Under the pieces are notes generated by a model that searched no databases, was not told the DNA's origin, and saw only the letters and a list, made by a program, of their open reading frames with translations. A program made the translations under genes and the position numbers. A stretch of 62,659 nucleotides of DNA from Phoronis australis (Eukaryota > Phoronida > Phoronidae): the NCBI GenBank assembly GCA_002633005.1, contig NMRA01000027.1, positions 6,489 to 69,147 of the forward strand, written 5' to 3'. Within the stretch, counting starts at the first letter, position 1, and every line of letters begins with the position of its first letter. Shown in pieces: positions 11,190 through 22,936 of this stretch.

Positions 11190-11470
11190 ATACAGTCAAG
11201 TACTGTACTACACATGGTCAAGTACAATAGACAGTCAGGTGGATACAGTCAAGTACTGTAGTGGACACCGTCAGGTTCTGTAATGGACACGGTCAATTAC
11301 TGCTTAGCAGTAAGCATGGTGAGATACAGTTAGTAGACACGGTCAGGTACAGTAATAGACAGGGCCTCGTATCTTAGTAGATATGGTCAAGTACTGTAGC
11401 AGATATGGTGAGATACTGTAGCGAACATGGACAATGTAGACATGGTCAGATAATCCAGTAGACATGGCCT
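11190..11470. repeat. Degenerate ~20-22-bp minisatellite
   Basis: Diverged copies of a GTAGACATGGTCAAGTACT-like unit, starting about 55 bases upstream of the ZZ exon acceptor within intron 6. Confidence 0.8.
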
Positions 11471-11472
11471 CG

Positions 11473-12566
11473 AATTGTATTCGAAGTGCCCATTCAGTTG
11501 ACGACTGTCTCACAAATAAAAAAACTTGTTGTTAAAAGCATGAAGCCAGGTAGCGCGTGATACATGCGTTACTTGCCATCGCAGACATTAGTCTTCGGAA
11601 GCTAGCCACAAAACTACGGGTAGCATATCGGCAAGAAATAAATATTGGCACTTATTTCAGAAACTTTCTAATGCCGTAAAAAACTTTTGTGTTACTTTTA
11701 AGAGGGATTTCTTTATTAATCACTTTTTAATATATTCATAATTGGTGTTTCTAAAGTGACCTGATAAATGCTCCACTGATAATAGACAATCCGCCTCCAA
11801 ATCTTCCGAAAAATAACTGTCAGACTGTCACACATCCAGTCACCTGGCAACTCAATGACACTCAGCCTCAGGTCCTACAGAGACGATTCTCACACATTTT
11901 AATAGTAGATGTGATCAGCAAGTGCTAAATAAAAAGCATTCTCGTGATACTGCTTGTGTTATTTCTTTAGTTACAACGTACACCTAAATCATTACATTGC
12001 GCTTACTCCATCAAATGAACACTGATAACATGCATGTGTTCACTCACTCACACATGCAGACCATCTTCAAAACAAACGTACAACATGTGTGTTCGTCCAC
12101 AGATTTTTCTCATTTGCTGGGTACGATCTTGAACTAATATCTTGTTCTTAATTAAACGCCGACTCTACAGGAAATTAAAATGTTAGAGACGCTATTTGGA
12201 AAACTTAAGTGAGAATTTCAGGTAATTTGTAAAATCAAAACTATATTTTTATTCCAGCTGCCATGTCGACGATCGTGAGGCAGTGGCGCATCATCGAGTT
12301 TTTGTCCTGGGATCTCAGCACAATTTTCTGTAAAATGATCGTAATTTAACAAAAAAGTTTCATAACAATGCGCCACAATTTTGTAGAAAGTCTGTCATAG
12401 GCTACAGATACATAACATAGCGTAAGTTTGATGAATCCTTCAGCTTCCAATTTTACCCGTTTCGGAGACCGGGTTTCAACTGTCCTGGGTTACAATAAGC
12501 GCATTATCCCCCCAAAACGAATTTTACTAAACAGCCCCGGGTGCCTTATTAGGGTGAATACGGTAC
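11473..12566 (-). mobile_element. Family II DNA transposon, inverted copy
   Basis: The right end at about 12541-12566, read on the minus strand, starts TACCGTATTCACCCTAATAA. The left end at 11473 has a decayed TTGTATTCG terminus. Internal sequence near 12060-12110 (CATGTGTGTTCGTCCA and AAAACAAACGT) matches 34990-35060 in reverse orientation, so it is a copy of the element at 34644-36033. No transposase frame is present. Confidence 0.65.
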
Positions 12567-13344
12567 TGTTAACCGCCTGTTAGTAAAGCAAACTAATGTT
12601 ACTTTACTGTTGCTAAAATCAGGCTCTGATTTCACGTACGTTTATGCGATAAAAACGAGATGTAGATTCACACACATAGTAATTGAGACATTGTTGAGTC
12701 ACGATCATATAAAACGGTACCGTGCCATGGTGATTTATTGTCGGGGAAATAGTTAGTGGATAATCAAGATATCTTACGTGAAAAATATTTTTTTTTTCAT
12801 CAAAGAGTTCGGTAAGTTTGTCGTCAGATTTAGTATGAAACGTAGCAGTTGTATGGCATTTTACATGGGTGCACATAGTTCGAAAATTGGTTCGTCGTGG
12901 GTCACAAGTGAATCAATAGCACCCTATCTGAGACCTACGCCGCTGTTCGGTTTGAAGGATGCTTTACATGACACGATTGTTTTGCTTAGTAATTGCATTA
13001 TCAATCGACATTGATGCCTAACGTCGGCTATGTTTCTAATTTGTGACGTTCCTTGAGCATAACTACACTTGATTTTTTACTGTCCCGGCAGCCGATCAGC
13101 TGCTCAGGTTGTGGTTTGGGAGGTAATGTGTTGCTCACAACGATGATGTCAATAGACCAGTCTACTGTGATTCATCGGGAGGATAAAACGGGTTTCCGAT
13201 GGGGGCACATAATATGGGGTGCATAAAATATTTAGTAATTAGTTAGTGAGCGGTTGTGTGGAATAAAACGAAACAAAGATATGCTGCACAAAAGTACATG
13301 TTTTTAACATATCTAAAAGGCAGTTGGCTCATTTTTGCCTATCT
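12567..13344. other. Intron 6, nothing recognised
   Basis: Intronic sequence between two mobile elements. Short open frames on both strands lack splice support or any domain. Confidence 0.35.
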
Positions 13345-14760
13345 TTAAGTGCCCATGTTCGGCTTACCGCCTACCCACAATTTTTCATGATCAAGACCTC
13401 GTTAAAAGTGTCTATGCTTTTGTGAACATTCGTCGCACAAAACTAAGATTCAAAAACGATGCAACTCGCTTACCTTTCAGCGACAATCAATCAGTTTTAG
13501 CGGAACCGGGAACTTTTCTTACTATGGCGGTACAAAACCGTATTCTCATGCTCTTTACTGAAGGAGACACAATTGTTTCCTTTGGCTGTCACGCAGAGCT
13601 CATGTCAGCTCATACTGATTACTGAGACAGCGCTTGTCAAATGTATTTCATTGCCGTGGATGAACCAACAAAGCATTACTTGACAGAAATTTCAAGTCCG
13701 TGGCCTGCCTTTCTGTGATTCCCCGTGACAGTACACAAAACGTCACCACCCTGAGCAATGACATATCGTACCCAGTCACGTATATAGTAACCATGTACGG
13801 CAGAGTAGAAGGCGAAACTGTCATATTGTTTTGAATACAAGCAGACACGTGTCATTGTGACAAGCAACTTGTCTCGCTGTTCCCTGTCTTGGTTGAAGAC
13901 ATGTTTTTAATGACTCACTCCTGACACCCAACCAAAAGCAACAGAGCAAGAAATCAACTTGTCATTAAGCACAAGTCAATCATTCTATCCACATCCACGT
14001 GGTCAAAAACTTATTTTTTGAACTCTTGTATTTGCCTGATGACTTTTTACATGATGTGCTTTTGCTTCATCATTTTCGCAGCCAACCGACCACCGCTATT
14101 GCCTACTAGGTATCCTCCAATTGTTGAGTACTTGTTGAGTACATGCTTTGAACAAATTGTGGGAGGTCGGCATTGGCTGTTCAACACAGAAAGAAATATA
14201 CAATGTATATAAAATGTTGCATTGTTCAAAAGCTAGGTTCAAAGTATTAACAGACCTGTCAATCATTAGCACATGCTTGGTTGCCAAAGTCTCTAGGGAG
14301 AGCAAGTCTTTACACAATCACCTGCTTCCCTTAGAAATACATGGCGAACTAGTGGAGACTTGCCTGATCTTGCTTTTCTCTCGAGAAACTTACCCTACTG
14401 AACACACACCTACCTGTAGGAATAAGTTAGTTCCAAGAGATGACGAGCAGCGACCGACGTATGTAAAAACCCAATCATGCTTAGGATCATAGCACAACTG
14501 CATCATGTGCGCTACTCAATTTCAATCAGCTGAGGTATATTTTAACTGACATGCTTGAAGTCCGACGTAGCTCCATGAGGGTAAAATCAGTCTTCCGCGC
14601 AGTAAGCACCCAATCTCGACTTTTCAAAAATCTCGACTTCAACCGCCCATGTTCAGCTTACCACCCATCTCGTTTTTTAGATTCTCAATTTAAGCGCACT
14701 GGGCAGTAACTCAGACAAGTATGGTAGCGCCCTGGGCAGTAACTCAGACAAGTATGGTAA
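13345..14760 (+). mobile_element. Family III DNA transposon, copy 1
   Basis: This shares a long non-coding body with 50334-52018 in inverted orientation. Examples are the block around AGGAGACACAATTGTTTCCT near 13565 and the block at 14090-14190. The right end carries two direct copies of a GGGCAGTAACTCAGACAAGT block ending ATGGTA, whose reverse complement starts TACCATACTTGTC. The left end has the GCCCATGTTCGGCTTACC motif. No transposase was seen. The termini resemble those of family II. Confidence 0.65.
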
Positions 14761-15162
14761 CTTTCTGGATGAACACCCATAGGCATTTTATCACCTGGAC
14801 TTATCTATGGAAAATCACCGTACCACTGAGCATTGGATAACCACCCTTTAGAGTCATGGCAATGACAGCCACCCTTTTAAAGAGACATCACAATAACAGC
14901 CACCCTTTTATAGAAAAAGAGACCCATTTTCCCTGTGAGGAATTTTCAAAAGTTATTCTTTCCAAGACTTCTCTCCACATCATGATTATTTTACAAGATA
15001 AACCTTACATAATGCTCACATCTTCAATCAAAATTGAAACGCTATGTTCTACTTTACACCCACTGCCGATCACACAGAACTTGAACGACCGGTTCAACTG
15101 TAAATTATTACATAATCTTTTGAGTAAAATATGCCTAAGACCTTCAGAAAGTCTTTATTAAT
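14761..15162. other. Intron 6, nothing recognised
   Basis: No exon was supported. A plus-strand frame at 14856-15161 has no domain or splice site. Confidence 0.35.
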
Positions 15163-15373
15163 CCAAGAAAGTTGGGGACTAGAACGGCCTAGTCTACCCA
15201 AGAAAGTTGGGGACTAGAACGGCCTAGTCTACCCAAGAAAGTTGGGGACTAGAACGGCCTAGTCTACCCAAGAAAGTTGGGGACTAGAACGGCCTAGTCT
15301 ACCCAAGAAAGTTGGGGACTAGAAGGCCTAGTCTACCCAAGAAAGTTGGGGACTAGAAGGCCTAGTCTACCCA
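15163..15373. repeat. 35-bp minisatellite, 6 copies
   Basis: Six copies of a unit beginning CCAAGAAAGTTGGGGACTAG. The first four are identical 35-mers and the last two are 33-mers missing the same two bases, so the array has two variant classes. Confidence 0.95.
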
Positions 15374-15689
15374 TGATCTTAGTGATGAAATAAATGAGCA
15401 AGTCTCTCCTTGACAACTGAAGATGTCACTGTATGAGAGTTATTAGAGAGTGTCTTTAATTACTTTTACTCGATTAAATCAACACAATAATTAGGTCAGC
15501 TCAATAATTAGGTCAACCTAATGGTTAGGTGGAAAAAAGCATAAGAAGCAAGCAGACCATGCTACATGGACATATAGTTCTACATTATAGTTCAAAACTG
15601 AAGCAAACTACGACGACGTACTTAAAACAAAATCNAAAATAGATAGGCCTATCTGGCAAACATAAAGCAACTCGAAAAACACATTTATT
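15374..15689. other. Intron 6, nothing recognised
   Basis: AT-rich spacer with an ambiguous base at 15635. It includes two short direct repeats of AATAATTAGGTCA near 15485-15515. Confidence 0.4.
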
Positions 15690-17192
15690 TTACACACAAT
15701 ATGTACAGATTATCCTATTATAATATCACCTACGGCAATATCGAACTGCGGCAACGGTCGGTCCCGCTGTTTGCGCATAATATGCAGTCATTAAACTTGG
15801 AAATGCAGACAAATAATTTAACAGCCTCTTTCAATATGGGTCTTCTTTTATTTTACAAAAGACAGCAGCTGGATTCAGCACGCGTACGTATGAGTCACCT
15901 GTCAATCACACAATTGTTGTTGTCAAGGTAACCTGCACTCCAGTGTGTGGGAACTTACATGCGTGCACCACTTCAGAGGTCGCACATCAAAAGAGAACAG
16001 CAACAGCCCTACGTAAAGGAATGCACCAGCGCGACTCTGTACTTTGAAGCTGTTGTTACAAAAAAACCTAGTGTTTTACGATATTCCCCCGTTCCAATGA
16101 CCCAAAACTACAATGTCAAGTCTGTTCCAATATTTCCCAGCTCAATGATCCTGGACCTGGTGTTCCATGCCCATAGCTAGCTGCGTGCACGTCATTACCA
16201 CTGCCGCCAATTTTCAATCAGTTACGTCGTAGATGTCTCCGACTCGAATGGTAAGAATTTTGTTCAGGCTGAAATTTCCCAATGTAGAAACAAAAATATT
16301 CGGGACGCTAAAAGGCTAGGTGGATACGATAATTCACAGTTACGTCTCTCACAAGAAATCGTAGTATAAAGAACCGCCAGCGACTTTGGTGGAATCTGCT
16401 AACGCCAACTTGTCTGAGATGCAATAAGCGAAAATTAAAATTTGACTTGCAGTTTTTTATTTCTTCAAGATGATACATTAACATCCAGTAATGTATTGCC
16501 AACCTTTGAATTCAGAAATCGACAGACTGAGCAAATCGGCCAGTGAGGTACGCTGTCCGTTCTGTCGCTACACATCTTCGATAACCTGGCAATTACACTC
16601 ATCAAAATAGGGAGATTTTGACATCTTTCCGTGAGTTACGGAAATTCTTCAAAATACAAGAGCTTCCAACCAAAAGTGAATTGGAAGGGTTGGGAAAACC
16701 ACAGTCACATTTCTCTGGCCCAATTTTTTCGAATATATGTTTTATCTAGTGCACTGCAGACAGAAACTCAGCGCGGCAGACCGCGTCGCTAAAAGCCGTC
16801 GGGTTTCTTAAAGTTTGCGAACATGGGAAGAAAATAAAGTGACAAAACGTTCAAGTATTATATTTTGAAGTAAATCCATGACCCGAGACAAGAATTCGTT
16901 ACTTGTATTATAATTCACATTGCCAAACCGCCGGCTCGGAGGCCGTCGTTGCATTCTAGTTATGATCTTCGGTCTAGAAGTCGGGGAATCGCGCGTTTGC
17001 GTAGCACTGGGCGCTAAATCTTTAAACTTTAGAAGTCATGGATGGGCGCTTAATCGAAAGATGGGCGCTTGTCCGGAAATCTTAAAAAATCGCAGATGGG
17101 CGGTTCACCGAGCAGTGGGCAGTTAAATCGAAAATCCACCTAAAGGGGTGGGCGGTTAACTGAGCATGGGCGTTAACCCGAACGTGTTGCAA
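15690..17192 (+). mobile_element. Family I DNA transposon, copy 3 (5'-truncated)
   Basis: The sequence matches the family I copy at about 2490-3737, including its right end with repeated GGGCGGTT/GGGCGCTTAA motifs (about 17040-17170) and the terminus GGGCGTTAACCCGAACG. The left half seen in copy 1 is missing. It is non-coding. Confidence 0.7.
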
Positions 17193-17299
17193 TGATATCC
17201 TTCGACATATGATAATGAATAGTTAACTTAATTACTGTTGACTGGATCAACTTGACAATGATTGCTTTCATTAAAGTTGCACATGGCCAGTCACCCATG

Positions 17300-17585
17300 C
17301 TTGCTTACTCTGTAAATTTCATACAACTGTCAATTACAAAGTCTGCATAATTCCGAATACTTGCAGAGGCCTAACTACCAAGTCTGTGTAACTATTCAAT
17401 ACATTTGTTACAGCCCAATTACAAAGTCTGCATATTCAGTGTATTTCCCACAGCCCAACTATGAAGTCTGTGTATTCAATGTATTTCCCTCAGCCTAACT
17501 ATGAAGTCTGTATAATTCAGAGTATTTGCCGCGGCCTAAGTACCAAGTCTGTATATTCACTGTATTTGCTACAGCCCAACTATCA
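17300..17585. repeat. ~36-38-bp degenerate minisatellite
   Basis: About seven diverged copies of a unit with CAACTATGAAGTCTGTGTAT followed by TCAATGTATTTCC. Confidence 0.8.
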
Positions 17586-18854
17586 GGAAAATAAGTGGAG
17601 AGTTACCGCAAGTAAAGTTGGCGGAGTGACAAGGGATAGTACAAGATTACTAAAGTATTGCACAACAGGGTTATTAATCAAGCCATGTCAAGTAAAGTAT
17701 GCAACAGTAATTAGCCTCATCACAAGAAACAACTACGGTAACAAGCAGAGACCATCACGCACAATATTTCACAAAGTAAATACTAACACGAGCAATTTTT
17801 TAATTGTGCCAAACACCGACACAATACAGAATATTGAACTATTAAGGACAATATCAAGTGGGTACACTGAAAACTCACAAACAGTCTCGCCATTGATTGA
17901 TTCCCCTGCAATTTAAAACTCCCATCACTAAATCAAACTACAGATTATTAAACATCATCTGCATGCCTTACAATTTGAACTAAAATCATATTTTATGACA
18001 GGTATCCCTTGGTAATGAAAACAGCTTTGAAACATTCACAAATTTGAAAAAAGAAATACTTGAGGTGAATACACGAGTCATACGAAGCAAAGAAATATTT
18101 GAGGTGAATATACAAGTCTTACGAAGCAAAGACATTTGTTGGATATTAAATTGAAATACAAGTCTTTAATTTTCATTTCCACTACCACTTTGAATAACCA
18201 ATCATTTGGTGAAAACTCGGGAACGGTAAGCCAAAACCCCTTAAAAGCCCTAAGTTAGAATTGCATCTGTGGAGGAAAGGTTGATTACAAATTAAAGCCT
18301 ATCTTGAATGGTAACACCTGTAAATTTGGTTCCTACAGTATGTTAAGAGCATTGCTCTGAGCCCACTGGTGCCCTAAATTGCCAAATGTAACGAACTATT
18401 ACGCGTATTGGCTTGCTTTTGTCTATGTCACCATGAGAATCACCTTTTAATTCAAACAGCTGTGAATAACACCTACAAGCAATGGTGTTCTATTCAGACT
18501 CCTATTCAATACAATTGTTATCGGCCTTTTGTTGTTTGACCTGAGTTTTCGCGGGGATGCATCATGACACGAAGAGACAGCTTCACCTATCATTTGACTG
18601 GCTTACATTGGCGTGATTTAACTGACGTTGTCTTATTTTATTTGCTAGGACTATCTGGTTAGCTCAATACAGCTAAAATAACAAAGTTCTGTTGAAGTTA
18701 GGCTTTAAGACCAGTTCTACATATTTGCAAAAAATGCTCTACCAACTTATAATATGTAAAGTACCACCTAGCTGGCTGTCAATAAATATTATTGTGTTAT
18801 TTTGTGTTACTTTGTCAGGCCCACATGAAAGCCTTACAGCAGTAAACAACCTAC
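17586..18854. other. Intron 6, mostly unassigned
   Basis: It contains a 2.5-copy ~50-bp repeat at 18045-18160 (TACGAAGCAAAGA motif). No exon could be supported. A plus-strand frame at 17461-17916 (151 codons) overlaps the minisatellite and has no domain. Confidence 0.4.
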
Positions 18855-18963
18855 CCTTTTCTACGGACGACATTCGATGGAATACAGGCAGCCAGAGGAG
18901 ACAGGAAGGTCCATTCTCTGCCATAAGGGTGTCAAGGAAGTCATTGACACTCACACGCAGTTT
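18855..18963 (-). CDS. DTN: Dystrobrevin coding exon 6 (second EF-hand-like region)
   Basis: This exon encodes codons 201-236 plus one base. The block DFLDTLMAENGPSCLLWLPV followed by FHRMSSVE is the end of the second EF-hand-like region, and the WLP..HR pattern is diagnostic for dystrobrevin and dystrophin. The acceptor is TTGTTTCAG|AAA; the donor is AAAAGG|GTAGGT. The exon starts in phase 0 and leaves one base, which joins TG of exon 7 to give Val just before the HPV start of the ZZ domain. Confidence 0.95.
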
Positions 18964-19334
18964 CTGAAACAAAACAACAACAAATCATAGTGTCAATGAG
19001 ATTAATATTCAAATATATAAATAGAAGCATACGTCATAAGCTGATTAAATTATCCCTCTTCGTCTCCTTGTGATATCGTGCCAACAAATCTTAGTCCTAA
19101 TTACTTTCTCACTGTGACCTTCAAAATAAAGTCAAGAACACCTGTTTTAATTGGCACTTGGCAATCCCCGCCAACAACTCCGTAAGAAATGTAAACAAAA
19201 TCTAATCTAGAGCTCCCTTCTTGAGGTACCGCGGCTAGGTAAATGGTGCTTCCTTGATAGTGAGAATGTCACACTAGATGGAAACAATAATATTAAGACA
19301 AACAGAAGAGCAAACATTGTATAGGATTAATAAA
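18964..19334. other. Intron 5, nothing recognised
   Basis: Intronic sequence before the left edge of the higher-order repeat. No exon or RNA was seen. Confidence 0.4.
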
Positions 19335-19750
19335 TATTAATAAACAAGAGCAACGCAGAGCGTTGAAATGCCCCCAACAAATGCACTGCAAACAGTGTGC
19401 TTCTTGGGTGTTTATTTGTATCATAAAAATGGCCACTGGATTGAGCAAAATACTTCGAATACATCAAAATAACGGGAAAATGTCACCGTTTTTTAAAAGA
19501 AAGCTATTAACCACATTTCGTGAAAATCTGTCAAGGAACTTCAGATAATAATAATAATAATATTTATTGTACATCCTAAGCTTTGTATACTCATACATAA
19601 ATACATAAATTCAAATATATGTTCAGAGTATTTACACGGAGAGCAGTTCTTCTCTTAAAGCCATAGTCTTTTGAATATACAACGCAAGACGCTGGATACT
19701 GTCACTGTTTTTCTGTTGGAATAACCTAACAAGAGATTAGAGGATATCTT

Positions 19751-20460
19751 CTAAGGTCTCCAAGAACATGGACACATGTAATGAGGCCCATCTTCAATTT
19801 CACCCAGACAGCATATGACGCATTCTCTCACCTCTATGAATACCCATTTGTCTCCCTTTCTCTCACCTCTAGCAATACCCATATGTCTCCCTTTCTCTAC
19901 ATTAAATGAGAGACCTGAACATTGAAATTGCGCAAGTATTCTTCTCGAATAAGCGCTTAAACAATTCACGTATTGCTCGCTTAAGATCATATTTAATATG
20001 ACTATAAAACTCATATTTATTTGAGCTACCTATTTCCAGATGACATTCCCGTGTGTCACAATCCAGTATTCACTGCTTGAATACCATAATAAATTCAGCA
20101 CTATTGCCTGGGCCAAATAACCACACTTCTCCATAATCATACCTAAACAAAATTTCTTTGACATGGTGTGCCCAGTTACAATTACCATTTTCACCTTGTT
20201 CCCTAAGCATACTATAGCACTTCAGTGGTTACCTGTGTTCTTCCATATCAAGTAATTATTTCCAATAGATAATTGGTTTACACATATATTTTGTAATTAA
20301 CAATTGTCTCCCACATTCACCACAAGCCATAGCATTTGGCATTTTAGTAGTCAATCTCAGAACATATTTACAGAAATCATTCTGAACTATAGACTCACAC
20401 ATTAATGTTCCCATATTTCTGCACTTTATGTTAATATGGGCATTATCATAGAGTCAAAGA
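19751..20460 (-). pseudogene. LINE ORF2 C-terminal region
   Basis: Broken frames include a Cys-rich stretch (CVICCLGEIEDGPHYMCPC) resembling the CxxC..ED..H...C block at the C-terminus of many LINE ORF2 proteins. Further upstream, frames near 20440-20600 contain an FDSMI.PI-type block. Stops and frameshifts separate them. Confidence 0.55.
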
Positions 20461-20689
20461 GTTTAAAATGCACTCCATGGGAAATACAGTTACATTTTGA
20501 CAGAGTGGCTTTAGTAATGCTCGTTGCTTTTTCAGCTTGGCTTGCAAGTACTCTACAACGCTCTGTCCATTTAAGTCTGCAGGAGAATGTGACTCTTACT
20601 ACGTACTTTTAGTACGATTTGGTATCTACTTTTCTGTCACCAAAAAACCACCTTTCAGTATTTGAAAGTAAGCCCCCTTGTTTAAATAC

Positions 20690-21223
20690 CACAACATTAT
20701 TTTGTTTTCTCCAAATTAACTTGCAAGTTCCAGTCTCGACAAAACTTTTCGAGGACATTGAGCTTCATCTGTAGCCCAGCAACAGTATTCAACACCAGCA
20801 CTAAATCATCAGCAAAAAACAGAGAACCTATATCACAACCCGAAAGACACGTTTACCTCTGCCAACGTTTTCTTTAATTTCAGACACTAGTGTGCTAACA
20901 AATAGCCAGGGACTTAAAACGCATCCTTTCCGGACCCCAACTGTACAGTTGAAATAGGGCGTGGTCTGGGACTGTACCATACCACATGATTGTATGGAAT
21001 CGTACATACTGCGCAAACATTTTTCCATACAAACCTTTGATTGAAAGGGCATAAAATAAATGGGAAATATCTTAATTATCAATTGCCTTACTAAAATCAA
21101 CGAATGCGCAATATACGCCTTCATGTTTCTGCATGATACTCTGTAGGTTAAAAATATTGTAGAACCCAGTCTGAAAGCCTGCATGCTCTTCCGGGATACA
21201 TTTCGTGTTATTCGATCATTCAA
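20690..21223 (-). pseudogene. LINE reverse transcriptase, palm part
   Basis: One frame (about 20828-21223) has the block TVGVRKGCVLSPWLF, the conserved RT region before the active site. The next frame, at about 20700-20825, has the active-site FADD (about 20805-20816), followed by LQMKLNVLEKFCRDWNLQVN and then a K-T-K, the usual region after the catalytic aspartates. A frameshift separates the blocks, so no functional enzyme can be made. Confidence 0.85.
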
Positions 21224-22011
21224 CTATTTGAGAAAATTGTAAAAATTTTATCAAAAATATCTATAACGGATATCCCTCTATAATTATTTGGATTAAATCT
21301 GTCTCCCTTTTTGTAACACGGCACAATAATACTTTTTGACCATTGGGATGGATAATGCCTGGTATTGAAAATTCTATTAAAAAGTTTGTGGAGAAGTTCT
21401 ATTAGGGCCTCAGGAAAGCACTTATAGAATTTAGCCGGTATGCCGTCTTCTCTGGGAAATTTATTATTCTTTTGTTTCTTAATGGCCTTTACTATTTCAT
21501 TTTCATAAATACCGGTATTTAGTTCATCCATGTCAAAGGCACTGGTTACGTCACGCTCATTCTGTGGGTGACTACAACGCTCACACTGTGCTTTTAGGTC
21601 ATCAAAAGTTTCACTGCGACCCTCTGTTCTGTTAATAACAAACAGGTTACTGAAATATCTTAACCACTCCAATTCAGTAATATTATTATTATTATCAAGT
21701 TTTGTACTGTGTACTGGCTCTGACAGGTTTTGTTTTATAACATTCCAAAATCTATTAGGATTCCCCACTGACTCACATAACTCACTTTGTTTATTGCCAT
21801 AGTATCGCTTTTTTGTCTTCTTACATAATTTTTTGTATTCATTCCTACTAGCAAGATAATTTCTCAGGTCCAAGTCACTCTGAGACACCCTAAATTTTCG
21901 CAGTAGATGCTTCTTTTGCAGTTTCATCTCTTTACATTCACTGTCAAACCATGCAGGCCTACGTGGTTTACTTACACACCTGTCTTGCCTCACATCATGC
22001 CCGCTCCACAT
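21220..22011 (-). pseudogene. LINE pre-RT and RT finger region
   Basis: An open stretch of 263 codons. The N-terminal part has RRPAWFDSECKEMK followed by a Lys-rich helix, the linker between endonuclease and RT. The C-terminal part has DGIPAKFYKCFPEALIELLH and CYKKGD..NPNNYRGIS, the RT0-RT1 blocks. It ends near the frameshift into the palm region. Confidence 0.85.
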
Positions 22012-22381
22012 GACTGGAGTGAATCTACTTAGCCTGTAACATTCTCATGTCAATATCAAAACAGCTCATAATTTCTCATTACTTATCGTTTGCTTCCTGG
22101 CTTTGTAATTTTTCTAAAAATACACCTGTTTTCTCACTATGCCATCTATATCTTACTCGTTTTTGTAATGCTATAGAAGGTTCACCAGTATCTTTCTGAC
22201 ATAATCTTCAAGGGGTACTGAGGGCACAAATTAAAGGAAAATGAAATGATAAATCACATTTTCCAATACTTTAAAATCTTGAATGTACTCGAGCAATGAT
22301 CTCTCGGCAAGAACATCATCAATAGTGCTACGACCTCTCGTCAAAACAAGAGTAAAATTGGCATCAGGATCAAATTTCGAT

Positions 22382-22936
22382 CTACTTACCGATGCATAAA
22401 TCAATTAAATTTGTACCAAAATTATTAGTTTTGACATGTTGGTTTTTCCTTGGTTTGACGAAGTCATCCTCTACATAGAAACAGCTATCTTCTATAACAG
22501 GGACATATTTTCTACTGTCATCAGCAATAAAGCCATTGACAGTGCCAGTGCGGGCATTGAAATCACCTGCAAGCATTAATCTGGCTTGGTTTAGTTTAGC
22601 TGAAACATTAAAATCTATGAAGCCACTATATATATATATATATATCTTTTCCAAGTCACTTTCTTGGCTATAATCAGCGCCCTCTGGAAGCGGGTACACA
22701 AAACCTATGACGTGTGGCTTTTTGCTATGGGGGTACATATTTTTTAAGGGTAAATAGATACGGTCTTTTAAATCATAATTCATGGGCGTTACATTCTGTG
22801 CCAAATTATTTTTACTAACACAGTGACGCCTCCTGATAATTTCCCACCAGGGGGCGGATTGCAGAGTGGAAAGTATAGTTGTCGAAAAATGTGTCAAATT
22901 CTGTTGCTGATTTTGGGAATGATTTAATGAAACCAA
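22382..22936 (-). pseudogene. LINE endonuclease fragment
   Basis: The frame includes LMLAGDFNARTG, the GDFN motif of apurinic-type LINE endonucleases, and a downstream TN..GTNLIDLCI block. The N-terminal catalytic part is missing or broken, and a TA microsatellite at 22627-22646 lies inside the frame (reads as alternating Ile and Tyr). Confidence 0.8.

Noticed and set aside
20690-22936. Functional reverse transcriptase gene
   Set aside because: Frames are broken by several stops and frameshifts between conserved blocks.
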